Positions 9,238-17,523 of a DNA stretch of 64,000 bases are shown here, in pieces. The notes below the pieces were generated by a model, which worked only from the letters and a program-made list of their open reading frames with translations, searched no databases and was not told where the DNA came from. Every line of letters begins with the position of its first letter. Positions within the stretch are counted from its first letter, which is position 1. The position numbers and the translations under genes are program-made. Source of the DNA: Rhizorhabdus phycosphaerae (GTDB taxonomy: Bacteria; Pseudomonadota; Alphaproteobacteria; Sphingomonadales; Sphingomonadaceae); the NCBI RefSeq assembly GCF_011044255.1, contig NZ_CP049107.1:434001-498000 (forward strand), written 5' to 3'.

Positions 9238-10160
9238 TTGGTGCCGCCCTGAAGCTGGCCGGGAATATGGCTCTCATGGTTGGCGAGATACCAGTCCGCG
9301 ATCTCCTCGCGGGTCGCCCACCACACGCCGGGCAGCGACTTGGCATGCTCGATGAACTCACGCAGCGCGCGGATGCGATGCGCACGGCCAGACACGTGCG
9401 GGTGAAGGCCGAGGTTCATGATCCGGCCGGTCTTCGCGCCCTCGGCGTGGAGTACATCGAGTTCTTCGATCAGCGCATCGCGATATTCGTCGGTCGTATA
9501 ATTTTTGCGAGTGATGAAGGTGAAGTCATTGATCTCGTTCGAATAGGGAACCGAAACGATCGGACCGTGCGGGGTCCGCAGCAGATAGGGCTGATCGTCG
9601 TTCATGATGTCGCAGTAGAAGGTGCAGCCATATTCGGCGAGGATGTCCGCCGTCTGCAGCGTGCCGCGCAGCGACGAGGAGAGCCAGCCCTTCGACTTGC
9701 GCCCGGTGAACTTCTCGAACTGGTCGAGGCTGCGCAGGATGATGTCGCGCTCTTTGTCGGGTTCATGGGCGAAGCTCGAAAGTAGTTCCCCCTGCTCCCA
9801 ATTGTGCGTCAGCAATTCCCAGCCGCGTTCGAGCACGGCGTCGGTCATCGCCTTGCGCCGTTCGAAGGTGACCGCATTGGTCGTGCAGCTCGCCTTGACG
9901 CCCAGCTCGTCGAACAGGTCGATCAGCCGCCACAGGCCCACGCGCTGGCCATATTCGCGCCAGGTAAAATTGGGGAAGTCGGGGGTGTTGCCCGGAAGCA
10001 CATCGGGCAGAATCGCCGGTCCGCCTGCATAATAGGGCTTGTCCGTATCCTTGGTCAGGTCCCAGGTTTCGAGATTGAACGTCAGGATCAGCGCAACCCG
10101 TGCGCCGTTCGGCCAGACCAGGGGATTGCGCTGCGGCAACGGGACATAATCATATTCCAT
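9234..10160 (-). CDS. PuuE/allantoinase-type polysaccharide deacetylase-family hydrolase
   Basis: A 308-residue member of the NodB-homology (carbohydrate esterase 4) fold, without a signal peptide. The order NGARVALILTFNLETWD, WREYGQRVGLWRL, CTTNAVTFERR, GWELLTHNWEQGE and LGLHPHVSGRAHRI is that of the cytoplasmic PuuE-like allantoinase/imidase branch rather than of peptidoglycan deacetylases. The NHxE-like and HPHxxGR elements provide metal ligands. These enzymes hydrolyse C-N bonds, often in cyclic amides, which fits a nitrogen-heterocycle pathway. It is coupled to the monooxygenase by ATGA overlap and lies 56 bp after the amine oxidase gene. Confidence 0.85.
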   Translation of the reverse strand: MEYDYVPLPQRNPLVWPNGARVALILTFNLETWDLTKDTDKPYYAGGPAILPDVLPGNTPDFPNFTWREYGQRVGLWRLIDLFDELGVKASCTTNAVTFERRKAMTDAVLERGWELLTHNWEQGELLSSFAHEPDKERDIILRSLDQFEKFTGRKSKGWLSSSLRGTLQTADILAEYGCTFYCDIMNDDQPYLLRTPHGPIVSVPYSNEINDFTFITRKNYTTDEYRDALIEELDVLHAEGAKTGRIMNLGLHPHVSGRAHRIRALREFIEHAKSLPGVWWATREEIADWYLANHESHIPGQLQGGTK

Positions 10161-10216
10161 CAGTCACTTACCTTCGACTTCTCGCCACCGGTGGCAGCCT
10201 TATCCGATCAAATTCT

Positions 10217-11683
10217 TTAGGCCGTCAAAACTTCCAACGCGACACGTTCGGCCGACTCCAGCGCGCCTTCCAGGCCCCGCGCGGCGAGTGCGGTATGTTC
10301 GCCGCAGAAATGCATGCGGCCGGCGGGACGGATCATCTCGTCAACCCAGCTCACCTGCCCCGGGCCGAAATAGGACACGTCGCCACCATTGAAGCGTTCG
10401 CCCGCCCAGCTGAAATAGCTGTGCGCTGCAACCTTGCCCTTGGCGGCGGGACGCAGTTTCTCCAGCTGGCGCACGACCATTGCCTTTGCCATCTCCGGCC
10501 CCATGCGATCCCAGTGGAGCGCGAGATTGCCGCGCGCCTGGACGATGAAGCCCGTGACCTCCTCGGGCGTTGCGCCATAGCGTTGCGGCATCACATTGCC
10601 GAGCAGTCCGTCGGTCCACATGCCGGGGGCGAGCTTGTCCTCCTCCCAGAAGGGCGCGTTCGCCGTGACGAACACCATCGAGATGGGCTGGTAGCCGAGC
10701 TGGGCGACGGCGCGCGCCTGCACGCCTTCGAGGGCGGGCAGCAGCTTGACGTTGCGCAGCGCCGAGAAGGGCAAGGAGCAGATCAGCCGCGCGGCGCTGA
10801 AACTCGACCCATCGGCGCAATGCACCGTCACGCCCGTCGCATCCTGGTCGATCGCTACCGCCTCGCGCCCGAGCAGCACGTCGCCCTTGAGCAATTTCGC
10901 CATGCCCGTAGCAAGGTGGATATTGCCGCCCTTGACCGACAGCGAACCCGTCCCCGCCCCCATCTGGGCTTTGATGAAGCCGTCATTATATTCCATCATC
11001 AGAGACGAAACGCCCCAGGCGTCGATGCCATAATAGGGCGCCAGATCGTGGCACAGATGGATCGCTGCATCAGACAGCCCCTGGGCCTTCAGATAGTCGT
11101 ACAGCGAGATGTCGAGCGCGGCGTTGGCCGGATCGTGCCAACTCGTCCAGTCGGTGAGACGGTTCTTGTCAGAGACGATCTTTCCGACGAGTTCGCCGGG
11201 CAGGAGCATCTTGAATTTCTCGGGGAAGGGATTGCCCGGGAAAGTGGCCCATTCCGCCCGTGTCAGCGGCTTGCCGTTGATCCACAGCAGCGGCGGCGCG
11301 CCAAAGCGATAGCGCGCGCCAACTTCCTGCAGCGCCACGCCTGCACGATGGGCCGCGTCTATCCCGCGGCCATAGCCCTCGGCCATCGAGTTGAAGCCCA
11401 TCTCGGGATAGCCGGGCTGGTCGAGCAGCGTCCAGATCCGTCCACCGACCCGCTCGCGCGCTTCCAATATGGTGACGCTCTTGCCCTCCTGCTCGAGCAT
11501 CCAGGCGGCCTGAAGGCCGGACACACCCGCCCCCAGAACGATCACGTCGCTTTGTCCCGGCTTGCGCAAGCCGGTAGCCGACGGGGCAGTTGCCTTGCGC
11601 CTGTCGGCGCCAAGCGCAGGGACAGCCGCGAGGGCTGCAAGGCCCAGCCCGCCCAGGGAGAATGTGCGCCGGTCGATCATCAT
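10217..11683 (-). CDS. Tat-exported flavin amine oxidase
   Basis: A 488-residue FAD-containing amine oxidase. The N-terminus (MMIDRRTFSLGGLGLAALAA) is a twin-arginine signal, so a folded flavoprotein is probably delivered to the periplasm. Downstream are the dinucleotide motif VIVLGAGVSGLQAAWMLE and the ERVGGR motif, with the C-terminal FCGEHTA flavin contact. Such enzymes oxidise primary or secondary amines to imines/aldehydes. It is the first gene of a five-gene minus-strand operon divergent from the hydrolase-leuCD operon. A paralogue with the same layout is encoded near 47-48.5 kb. Confidence 0.92.
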   Translation of the reverse strand: MMIDRRTFSLGGLGLAALAAVPALGADRRKATAPSATGLRKPGQSDVIVLGAGVSGLQAAWMLEQEGKSVTILEARERVGGRIWTLLDQPGYPEMGFNSMAEGYGRGIDAAHRAGVALQEVGARYRFGAPPLLWINGKPLTRAEWATFPGNPFPEKFKMLLPGELVGKIVSDKNRLTDWTSWHDPANAALDISLYDYLKAQGLSDAAIHLCHDLAPYYGIDAWGVSSLMMEYNDGFIKAQMGAGTGSLSVKGGNIHLATGMAKLLKGDVLLGREAVAIDQDATGVTVHCADGSSFSAARLICSLPFSALRNVKLLPALEGVQARAVAQLGYQPISMVFVTANAPFWEEDKLAPGMWTDGLLGNVMPQRYGATPEEVTGFIVQARGNLALHWDRMGPEMAKAMVVRQLEKLRPAAKGKVAAHSYFSWAGERFNGGDVSYFGPGQVSWVDEMIRPAGRMHFCGEHTALAARGLEGALESAERVALEVLTA

Positions 11684-11781
11684 CTGCCTTGCCCTTAACC
11701 CCCGGATTGTGGCCGCACTTCAGGCCCGTTCATCCTGTCAGACGCCACAGGCTGCGCTGCCCTGTCGATCCACTGCCCGGT

Positions 11782-11802
11782 GCTCACCACCAGTCGGATA
11801 GA
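11782..11802. promoter_or_regulatory. Putative regulon operator, site I (weak left half)
   Basis: The right half CGGATAGA is identical to that of site F, with the usual 5-bp spacing. The left half GCTCACCA is poor (4 of 8 consensus positions). It sits between the divergent amine oxidase and hydrolase operons, 98 and 82 bp from their starts. Confidence 0.3.
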
Positions 11803-11884
11803 GATGCATGGCTTTCGGAAAATGCGCCATTGGCAGATAGCTGGGGGGTACTGCCTGATGTTAACCGCCTGCGTCGGAGATGTC

Positions 11885-12889
11885 ATGAAACCGCTGCACC
11901 TGCTGATATGCGCGGCCGCCATAGCGCTATCGACCCATGCCGCGCCGGGGCTGGCGCAGCTTGCCGCCACCGCGCCCGATTCGCCGCAGACGCCGCGGCT
12001 GACGGTTGACCAACTGCGCGCGCGCTATGGCGACGGGCAGAGCCGCTACATGACGGTAAAGGGCATGGAGATCCATTATAAGGACGAAGGACCACGCAAC
12101 GCCCCGGTCCTGCTGCTGATCCACGGTTCGCAAAGCAGCCTGCGCACCTGGGACCGGATCACGGTTCTGCTCAAGAAGCGCTACCGGATCATCCGCTTCG
12201 ACATACCCGGCTACGGCCTGTCCTCCCCGGCGACAGACGAGGCGGCGCGCAGTGTGAAGCCGGTCGAGGTTACCGAGGGTCTGCTCGAGCAGCTGGGCGT
12301 GAAGCGCCTCGCCGCTGCCGTGGGTGTATCGAGCGGCGGGACGATGGCGATGTACCTCGCGGCCAAGCGCCCCGAAATGGTCGAGCGGCTGATCCTGTCC
12401 AACACGCCGTCGGACCCCGTCGACACCAGCCACATGGTCCAGACGCCGGCCTTCCTTGCCGCGCAGGACCGCGTGCGGAAAACCGGCTATCAGGACCTCG
12501 ACTTCTGGAACCAATATCTCTCCTTTTTTTCGGGCGATCCCGCGCGGATCAGCGCAAGGACGAGAGCGGAATATTGGGACTTCAACCGCCGCGCGCCCGA
12601 GCCCTATCCGATCGCGATGGTCGCCCGGATCGGTGACGGTAAGCAGGCCGCGATCGAAATGGCGAAGATCAAGACGCCGACCTTCCTCGTCTGGGGCGCT
12701 GGCGACCCGTTGCTGCCCGAGGCCGCCGTCAAAGCCATCACCCGCTATCTGTCGAACGCCACCATATCGAAGGTGTTGATGCCCGACGTCGGCCATTATC
12801 CGCCGCTCGAAGTCCCCGACCGCTTCGCGCGCTGGATCGAAACCTATGTGGAGGCGGGCGTGCCGCTGGCCGGGGACAAGGCGCGATGA
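11885..12889 (+). CDS. Exported alpha/beta hydrolase
   Basis: A 334-residue alpha/beta-fold hydrolase with an N-terminal signal peptide ([20 protein letters not shown], cleavage near GLAQ). The oxyanion-hole segment [10 protein letters not shown] is at about residue 77, the nucleophile elbow GVSSG at 147-151, the acid in WGAGDPLLP and the histidine in DVGHYPP, so the catalytic triad is complete. The start was chosen because it opens a clean signal peptide and has GGAG upstream; an in-frame ATG 35 codons earlier lacks both. It is first in a five-gene operon whose members all overlap by 1-4 bp. It resembles the two hydrolases encoded at 32-34 kb. It probably hydrolyses an ester in the periplasm. 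Confidence 0.88.
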   Translation: MKPLHLLICAAAIALSTHAAPGLAQLAATAPDSPQTPRLTVDQLRARYGDGQSRYMTVKGMEIHYKDEGPRNAPVLLLIHGSQSSLRTWDRITVLLKKRYRIIRFDIPGYGLSSPATDEAARSVKPVEVTEGLLEQLGVKRLAAAVGVSSGGTMAMYLAAKRPEMVERLILSNTPSDPVDTSHMVQTPAFLAAQDRVRKTGYQDLDFWNQYLSFFSGDPARISARTRAEYWDFNRRAPEPYPIAMVARIGDGKQAAIEMAKIKTPTFLVWGAGDPLLPEAAVKAITRYLSNATISKVLMPDVGHYPPLEVPDRFARWIETYVEAGVPLAGDKAR

Positions 12890-14289
12890 CCGCCAGGACG
12901 CTCTACGAGAAGTTGTGGGACTCCCATGTCGTCGCCGAGATCGGCGATGGCGAAGCCCTGCTCTATATCGACCGCCACATCGTCCATGAAGTGTCGAGCC
13001 CGCAGTCCTTCGTCGCACTGCGCAGCAAGGGGCGCAGACTGCGGCGGCCGGAAACGCACCTGGCCGTTGCCGACCATGCGATACCGACCATCCAGCGGGA
13101 CTCCATCGACGACCCTCTGGCCGCATCGCAGATCGCCGAGCTCGAGGCCAATGTCCGCGAATTTGGTGTGCCCTATGCAGCGGTCGACGGGCCCGAGCAG
13201 GGGATCGTCCATGTCATCGGGCCGGAAACGGGCTTTACCCTGCCCGGCACGACGATCGTCTGCGGCGACAGCCATACCACGACCCATGGTGCGTTCGGTG
13301 CGCTCGCCTTCGGCATTGGGGCGAGCGAGCAGTCGACCGTGATGGCGGCACAGGCGCTGCGCCAGACCCGCGCGAAGACGATGAAGGTCGAACTGGTCGG
13401 CGAACGCCATCCCCTGGTCTTCGCCAAGGATATCGCCCTCGCCCTGATCGCCCGGATCGGCGCCAATGGCGCTGTCGGCCATGCGGTCGAATATGTCGGC
13501 CCGGCTGTTTCCGCCATGTCGATGGCCGAGCGCATGACCCTGTGCAACATGACCATCGAGGCCGGCAGCCGCATCGGCCTCGTCGCGCCCGACGAGACGA
13601 CCTATGCCTTCATCAAGGGGCGCCGGCTTGCGCCCCGGGGCGAGCGCTTCGCGCAGGCCTGCGCCTATTGGGACAGGCTGCCCAGCGATCCGGGCGCGAC
13701 CTATGACCGGGTCGTGACCCTCGACCTCGGCGCCATCATTCCCCAGGTCAGTTGGGGTACGAGCCCCAACCAGACCCTGCCGGTCAACGCCAGCCTGCCC
13801 GATCCCGCCCATATCGCGGATGCCGCCGAACGACGCGAGGCGGAAAAGGCGCTGGCCTATATGGGCCTCGAACCTGGCGCGGCGCTGCTCGGAATCCCGA
13901 TCAGCCATGTCTTCATCGGATCCTGCACCAATGGCCGGATCGAGGATCTCCGCGCCGCTGCCGCGATCGCGCTGGGCCGCAAGATCGCCCCCGGCGTGAA
14001 GGCCATCGTCGTGCCGGGAAGCATGGCGACGCGCGCCGCGGCCGAGCGCGAAGGGCTCGACCGGATCCTGATGGATGCGGGATTCGAATGGCGCTTTGCC
14101 GGCTGTTCGATGTGCGTCGCAATGAACGACGACCGTCTGTCTCCGGGCGACCGCTGCGCCTCCACCAGCAATCGCAACTTCGAAGGCCGCCAAGGCGCAG
14201 GCGGGCGGACGCATCTCATGAGCCCCGCGATGGCCGCCGCTGCCGCCATCGCGGGCCGAATTGCCGATGCACGGGATTATATCGCATGA
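12886..14289 (+). CDS. leuC: Aconitase-family hydro-lyase large subunit (LeuC-like)
   Basis: A 467-residue aconitase-superfamily large subunit. The [4Fe-4S] cysteines are visible in GSCTNGR (about residue 345) and AGCSMC (about 405); the substrate-binding [20 protein letters not shown] and [13 protein letters not shown] are intact. By similarity alone it would be 3-isopropylmalate dehydratase. However, no leuA or leuB is nearby, and it is embedded by 4-bp overlaps between an exported hydrolase and leuD-like/amidase genes of a catabolic operon. A role hydrating an alkyl-maleate or citraconate-like acid is therefore more likely than leucine synthesis. Confidence 0.93.
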   Translation: MTARTLYEKLWDSHVVAEIGDGEALLYIDRHIVHEVSSPQSFVALRSKGRRLRRPETHLAVADHAIPTIQRDSIDDPLAASQIAELEANVREFGVPYAAVDGPEQGIVHVIGPETGFTLPGTTIVCGDSHTTTHGAFGALAFGIGASEQSTVMAAQALRQTRAKTMKVELVGERHPLVFAKDIALALIARIGANGAVGHAVEYVGPAVSAMSMAERMTLCNMTIEAGSRIGLVAPDETTYAFIKGRRLAPRGERFAQACAYWDRLPSDPGATYDRVVTLDLGAIIPQVSWGTSPNQTLPVNASLPDPAHIADAAERREAEKALAYMGLEPGAALLGIPISHVFIGSCTNGRIEDLRAAAAIALGRKIAPGVKAIVVPGSMATRAAAEREGLDRILMDAGFEWRFAGCSMCVAMNDDRLSPGDRCASTSNRNFEGRQGAGGRTHLMSPAMAAAAAIAGRIADARDYIA

Positions 14290-14909
14290 CGCCCTTCACG
14301 ACCGTGACCGGCCATGCCGCGGCGATGCCGGAAGAGAATATCGACACCGATATCATCTTTCCGGCCCGCTTCCTGCTGCTTACCGCCAGAGAGGGGCTCG
14401 GCCAGCACGCCTTCCACGATCGTCGCTATCATCCCGATGGCAGCGAGGTTGCGGGCTATGTTCTCAACAGCGACCCCTTCCGCAATCCGCCGGTGATCGT
14501 GGCCGGCGCGAATTTCGGTTCCGGCTCGAGCCGCGAACAGGCGGTCTGGGCGCTCCATGGGCTCGGTGTTCGCGCGGTTATCGCCCCCGCCCTCGGCGAG
14601 ATTTTCCACAATAACTGTCTGCGCAACGGCATCGTCCCGATAATCCTGCCTTCAGAGATTGTCGGTGAAATGCTCGCCTCTGCGGCGGCGGGTCTCCGGT
14701 TCACCGTCGATCTCGAGACACAGACCGTAAGCGTCGGCGACCGCGCGCCCATAGACTTCGCGATCGCGCCCGAAAGGCGCCTCGCTCTGCTCAATGGCTG
14801 GGACGAGACAGACCTCGTCCTCGCCCGCTTCGCCGACGACATCGCAAGCTTCGAAGCGGGCCAGCGCGCCCTTCAGCCATGGCTCTACCCCGAGGAGAGC
14901 GAAGCATGA
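14286..14909 (+). CDS. leuD: Aconitase-family hydro-lyase small subunit (LeuD-like)
   Basis: A 207-residue swivel-domain subunit, partner of the preceding LeuC-like protein. It begins [20 protein letters not shown], has the [13 protein letters not shown] motif near residue 20 and the substrate-binding [16 protein letters not shown] near 77, and is of standard LeuD length. The start ATG overlaps the leuC stop (ATGA); the frame is open upstream but only as antisense of nothing useful. The pair should form a heterodimeric Fe-S hydro-lyase in the cytoplasm. Confidence 0.93.
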   Translation: MTPFTTVTGHAAAMPEENIDTDIIFPARFLLLTAREGLGQHAFHDRRYHPDGSEVAGYVLNSDPFRNPPVIVAGANFGSGSSREQAVWALHGLGVRAVIAPALGEIFHNNCLRNGIVPIILPSEIVGEMLASAAAGLRFTVDLETQTVSVGDRAPIDFAIAPERRLALLNGWDETDLVLARFADDIASFEAGQRALQPWLYPEESEA

Positions 14910-15541
14910 GCGACAACGACGACCTGCTGGCGAATTACAAGAAAGCCTATGACCGTCGCGTGGGTTTCGGGCGCCGCCCGGCCCTGATCCTGATCGACTT
15001 CTGCATGGGCTATTTCGACCCGGGCTGCGAGCTCTATGCGGGTGTCGAAGATGCGATCGCCTCGGCGCTGCGGGTCCGCGCGGCAGCGCGTGCGGCCGGC
15101 GTTCCGGTCATTCTGACCAACGTAGTCTATCACCCCATGGCGATCGATGGCGGCCGCTTCTTCGAGAAGGCTGCGCCGCTCAAGAATTTCGTCAAAGGCC
15201 ATCCTATGGGAGCCTGGGGCCCCGGGCTGGAGCCGTTCGAAGACGAACTCGTCATATCGAAGCAATATCCCAGCGCCTTCTTTGGGACCTCACTCGCCTC
15301 CACCCTCACCGCAATGGGCGTCGACTCGGTCCTGCTCACCGGCCTGACGACGTCCGGCTGCGTCCGCGCCTCGTGCGTGGATGCGATGAGCCACGGTTTC
15401 CGGACCGCCGTGATTGCCGAGGCCTGCGGCGACCGCCATGCGGCCCCGCACGAGGCCAATCTGTTCGACATGAACGCCAAATATGCCGATGTCGTCGGCG
15501 AAGACGAGGCGATCGCCTTTCTCCGGGGGCTCGCGGCCTGA
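14906..15541 (+). CDS. Isochorismatase-family amidohydrolase (N-carbamoylsarcosine amidase/maleamate amidase type)
   Basis: A 211-residue cysteine hydrolase. The triad is visible as Asp in LILIDFCMGYFDPG, Lys in VISKQYPSAFFGT and Cys in GLTTSGCVRASCVDAM. The TTSGCVR context is characteristic of the branch containing N-carbamoylsarcosine amidase and maleamate amidohydrolase, which remove an amide or carbamoyl nitrogen, rather than of isochorismatase itself. The start was chosen at the ATG overlapping the leuD stop, with GAGGAGAG 6 bp before it. In context it probably releases ammonia (and CO2) from a pathway intermediate. Confidence 0.88.
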   Translation: MSDNDDLLANYKKAYDRRVGFGRRPALILIDFCMGYFDPGCELYAGVEDAIASALRVRAAARAAGVPVILTNVVYHPMAIDGGRFFEKAAPLKNFVKGHPMGAWGPGLEPFEDELVISKQYPSAFFGTSLASTLTAMGVDSVLLTGLTTSGCVRASCVDAMSHGFRTAVIAEACGDRHAAPHEANLFDMNAKYADVVGEDEAIAFLRGLAA

Positions 15542-16302
15542 TGAGGCTCGCCGGACGGGTGGCGGTCGTGACGGGCGCTGGCCTGGGCATCGGCAAGGCA
15601 ACCGCGCTTCGCCTGGCCGAGGAAGGCGCGCAGGTCGTGCTTGCCGAGCGCGATGAAGCGCGTCTGGCGGACGTCGATGCCCTGCTGCACGATGCCGGTC
15701 GCCCATGCCTGGCGGTGGCGTGCGATGTCACCGACGAACGGAGCGTTGCGAATTTGGCCGAGGCGGCAGCCTCGCTCGGCCCGGTCTCGATCCTCGTGAA
15801 CAATGTGGGTGGCGGCCGCAGCGGTCGGATCACCGACCTGACGGTCGCCGACTGGGATCACACAATGACCCTGTCGCTGCGTTCCATGTTCCTGTGCACG
15901 CGAGCGTTCGTACCCGGGATGCGGGAACGGGGCTATGGTCGCATCGTCTGTCTGTCGTCGGGTGCGCGCAACGGAACCGTGTGGAACGCCTTCCATGTCG
16001 GGGCGAGCGCCTATTCGACGGCGAAGGCGGGAGTCACCGGCTTTATACGCGCGCTCGCGATCGAACTCGCGGATGACGGCATCACCGTCAATGCGGTCGC
16101 GCCGGGACCGATCGATACCGAACTGGCCGGCCCCTATCTCCGCAAGATGCATGAGGACGGTCTGGAATATTCGCCGATCCGGATGACCCCCCTGCACCGC
16201 CTGGGCACGGCGCGCGAAGTGGCGGACGCCGTGCTGTTCCTGTCATCCGACGAGGCAAGCTATATCACCGGGACTACGCTCGACGTTACCGGCGGACGCT
16301 GA
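15541..16302 (+). CDS. Short-chain dehydrogenase/reductase
   Basis: A 253-residue classical SDR. It has the cofactor motif VVTGAGLGIGKATA at the N-terminus, NNVGGG for the NNAG position, Ser at about residue 137 (SSGAR), catalytic YxxxK as YSTAK, and the C-terminal SYITGTTLDVTGG that is standard in the FabG-like group. The ATG overlaps the previous stop by one base (TGATG), making it the fifth and last gene of the operon. It likely interconverts an alcohol and a ketone of a pathway intermediate with NAD(P). Confidence 0.93.
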   Translation: MRLAGRVAVVTGAGLGIGKATALRLAEEGAQVVLAERDEARLADVDALLHDAGRPCLAVACDVTDERSVANLAEAAASLGPVSILVNNVGGGRSGRITDLTVADWDHTMTLSLRSMFLCTRAFVPGMRERGYGRIVCLSSGARNGTVWNAFHVGASAYSTAKAGVTGFIRALAIELADDGITVNAVAPGPIDTELAGPYLRKMHEDGLEYSPIRMTPLHRLGTAREVADAVLFLSSDEASYITGTTLDVTGGR

Positions 16303-16331
16303 ACCGCGCTGCCGGCCGGAATCAGGGCGAA

Positions 16332-16351
16332 CTGTTCCGACAGGCGGACAG
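16332..16351. promoter_or_regulatory. Putative regulon operator, site B
   Basis: CTGTTCCG-ACAGG-CGGACAG, a nearly perfect inverted repeat (one extra T in the left arm), 92 bp before the first DUF1838 gene. It is one of the best matches to the island consensus. Confidence 0.55.
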
Positions 16352-16443
16352 AGGCGCATTATGTCAGTCCCCGGCGCGCAAATGTCGTCATTCTATAACA
16401 AATAAGAGCTGCTTTTCGGCGCCGTATCGAGGGACTTAGCCAG

Positions 16444-17379
16444 ATGACCGCTGACCTGACTCGTCGTTCCCTGATGTCCGCTCTGCCGCTTGCGGCCGGT
16501 CTGGCCGCCGTTCCCTCGCTCGCCGAAGCTGCGGGTGGCAAACAGGCTCGACCAGTATCTCCAGCCATCTCGGATGCCGAGGCCATGGCGCGCCTGGCCG
16601 ATCCCGCCACCCGGGCCCGCGTTCGGGCCCGCGTCGCCGGATCCTGCGAGCAGGAGACGGTGAACATCTTCTATCGGCTCAACATCTATGGTTTTACCGG
16701 CGACGGCAATCTGGTGCCCTTCTTCACGCTGAACCATCTGAGCGTTAACGAATGGACTCCGCTGTCCGGCAACCGCTACCAGGCGAAGACCTTCGAATGC
16801 GGCGTCTACTGCGCGTTCGATACGGATGACGTTCTCGAGGAATGGAAAAACCCGATCACGGGTGAGGTGCGCAAGCCGTTCCAGTTTCTCGGCGGCCCCT
16901 TCACCGTGACCCATGGACCTGATGGAATGGTCGCCATGGGTGCGGAGCTGACCCCGAGGCCGATGCGGATGGAAGCTTTTGGTGGCATGTTGTTCGTGGG
17001 CGCCATGGCGGACATGGCACGACCCAATCCGGTCAGCCCGGAAAAATATCCGAAATTCTCCTCGGGCCCGATCGCCTATTGGGACACGGTCTCGACCACG
17101 GGCGCCCCGGTCGCCCAGGCGTTCGACGATAGCGTGAGCTCGGCCGACGCATTCCACCATTTCCAGAATCTCGGCTCGTGGCATCCATGGCTCGCCATGG
17201 GATCGCGGCCCGGCCGCACGCATGGCCGAGCGGCCGGTGTAAAGGTCCGCTCGCTGGACGACATACCGGTCAAGGCGCTCAAGGGTCTGCAGGACTACAC
17301 CCCCGAGATATTCGACCGGAAGAGCTGGACGAAGCTGCGCTTCGACACGCTCGACTATATGGCGACCAACCCACAGTAA
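16444..17379 (+). CDS. DUF1838 protein 1, Tat-exported
   Basis: A 311-residue protein with an N-terminal twin-arginine signal (LTRRSLMSALPLAAGLAA). The mature part shows DUF1838 hallmarks shared with three other proteins in this window: NIYGF in the first third, EWKNPITGE (about residue 137) and SWHPWLAMGSRPG (about 250). The function of the family is unknown. It may bind or transform a small molecule in the periplasm, judging from export and its position just before a TonB-dependent receptor gene. A ribosome site GAGGGA lies about 10 bp upstream. Confidence 0.82.
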   Translation: MTADLTRRSLMSALPLAAGLAAVPSLAEAAGGKQARPVSPAISDAEAMARLADPATRARVRARVAGSCEQETVNIFYRLNIYGFTGDGNLVPFFTLNHLSVNEWTPLSGNRYQAKTFECGVYCAFDTDDVLEEWKNPITGEVRKPFQFLGGPFTVTHGPDGMVAMGAELTPRPMRMEAFGGMLFVGAMADMARPNPVSPEKYPKFSSGPIAYWDTVSTTGAPVAQAFDDSVSSADAFHHFQNLGSWHPWLAMGSRPGRTHGRAAGVKVRSLDDIPVKALKGLQDYTPEIFDRKSWTKLRFDTLDYMATNPQ

Positions 17380-17523
17380 TCGTTGCTTTTTTGGAGAACA
17401 AGAAGCCGTTCGTCTCGAGCGGATGACATCGCTCGTCCCGAGCGGATCAAGAGCGCGGAAAGCGCCGCAGCAGGAACGAACCCGGGCGCGATGGCGCGGC
17501 CCGACTTTCAACGAAGGGGAATT

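Noticed and set aside
10200-10206. Half-site TTATCCG before the PuuE-type gene
   Set aside because: The right half is absent; the gene is probably served by the promoter upstream of the amine oxidase.
12886-14909. LeuC/LeuD as leucine biosynthesis genes
   Set aside because: They are coupled to catabolic genes without leuA or leuB and lie in a putative regulon; kept as family names only.
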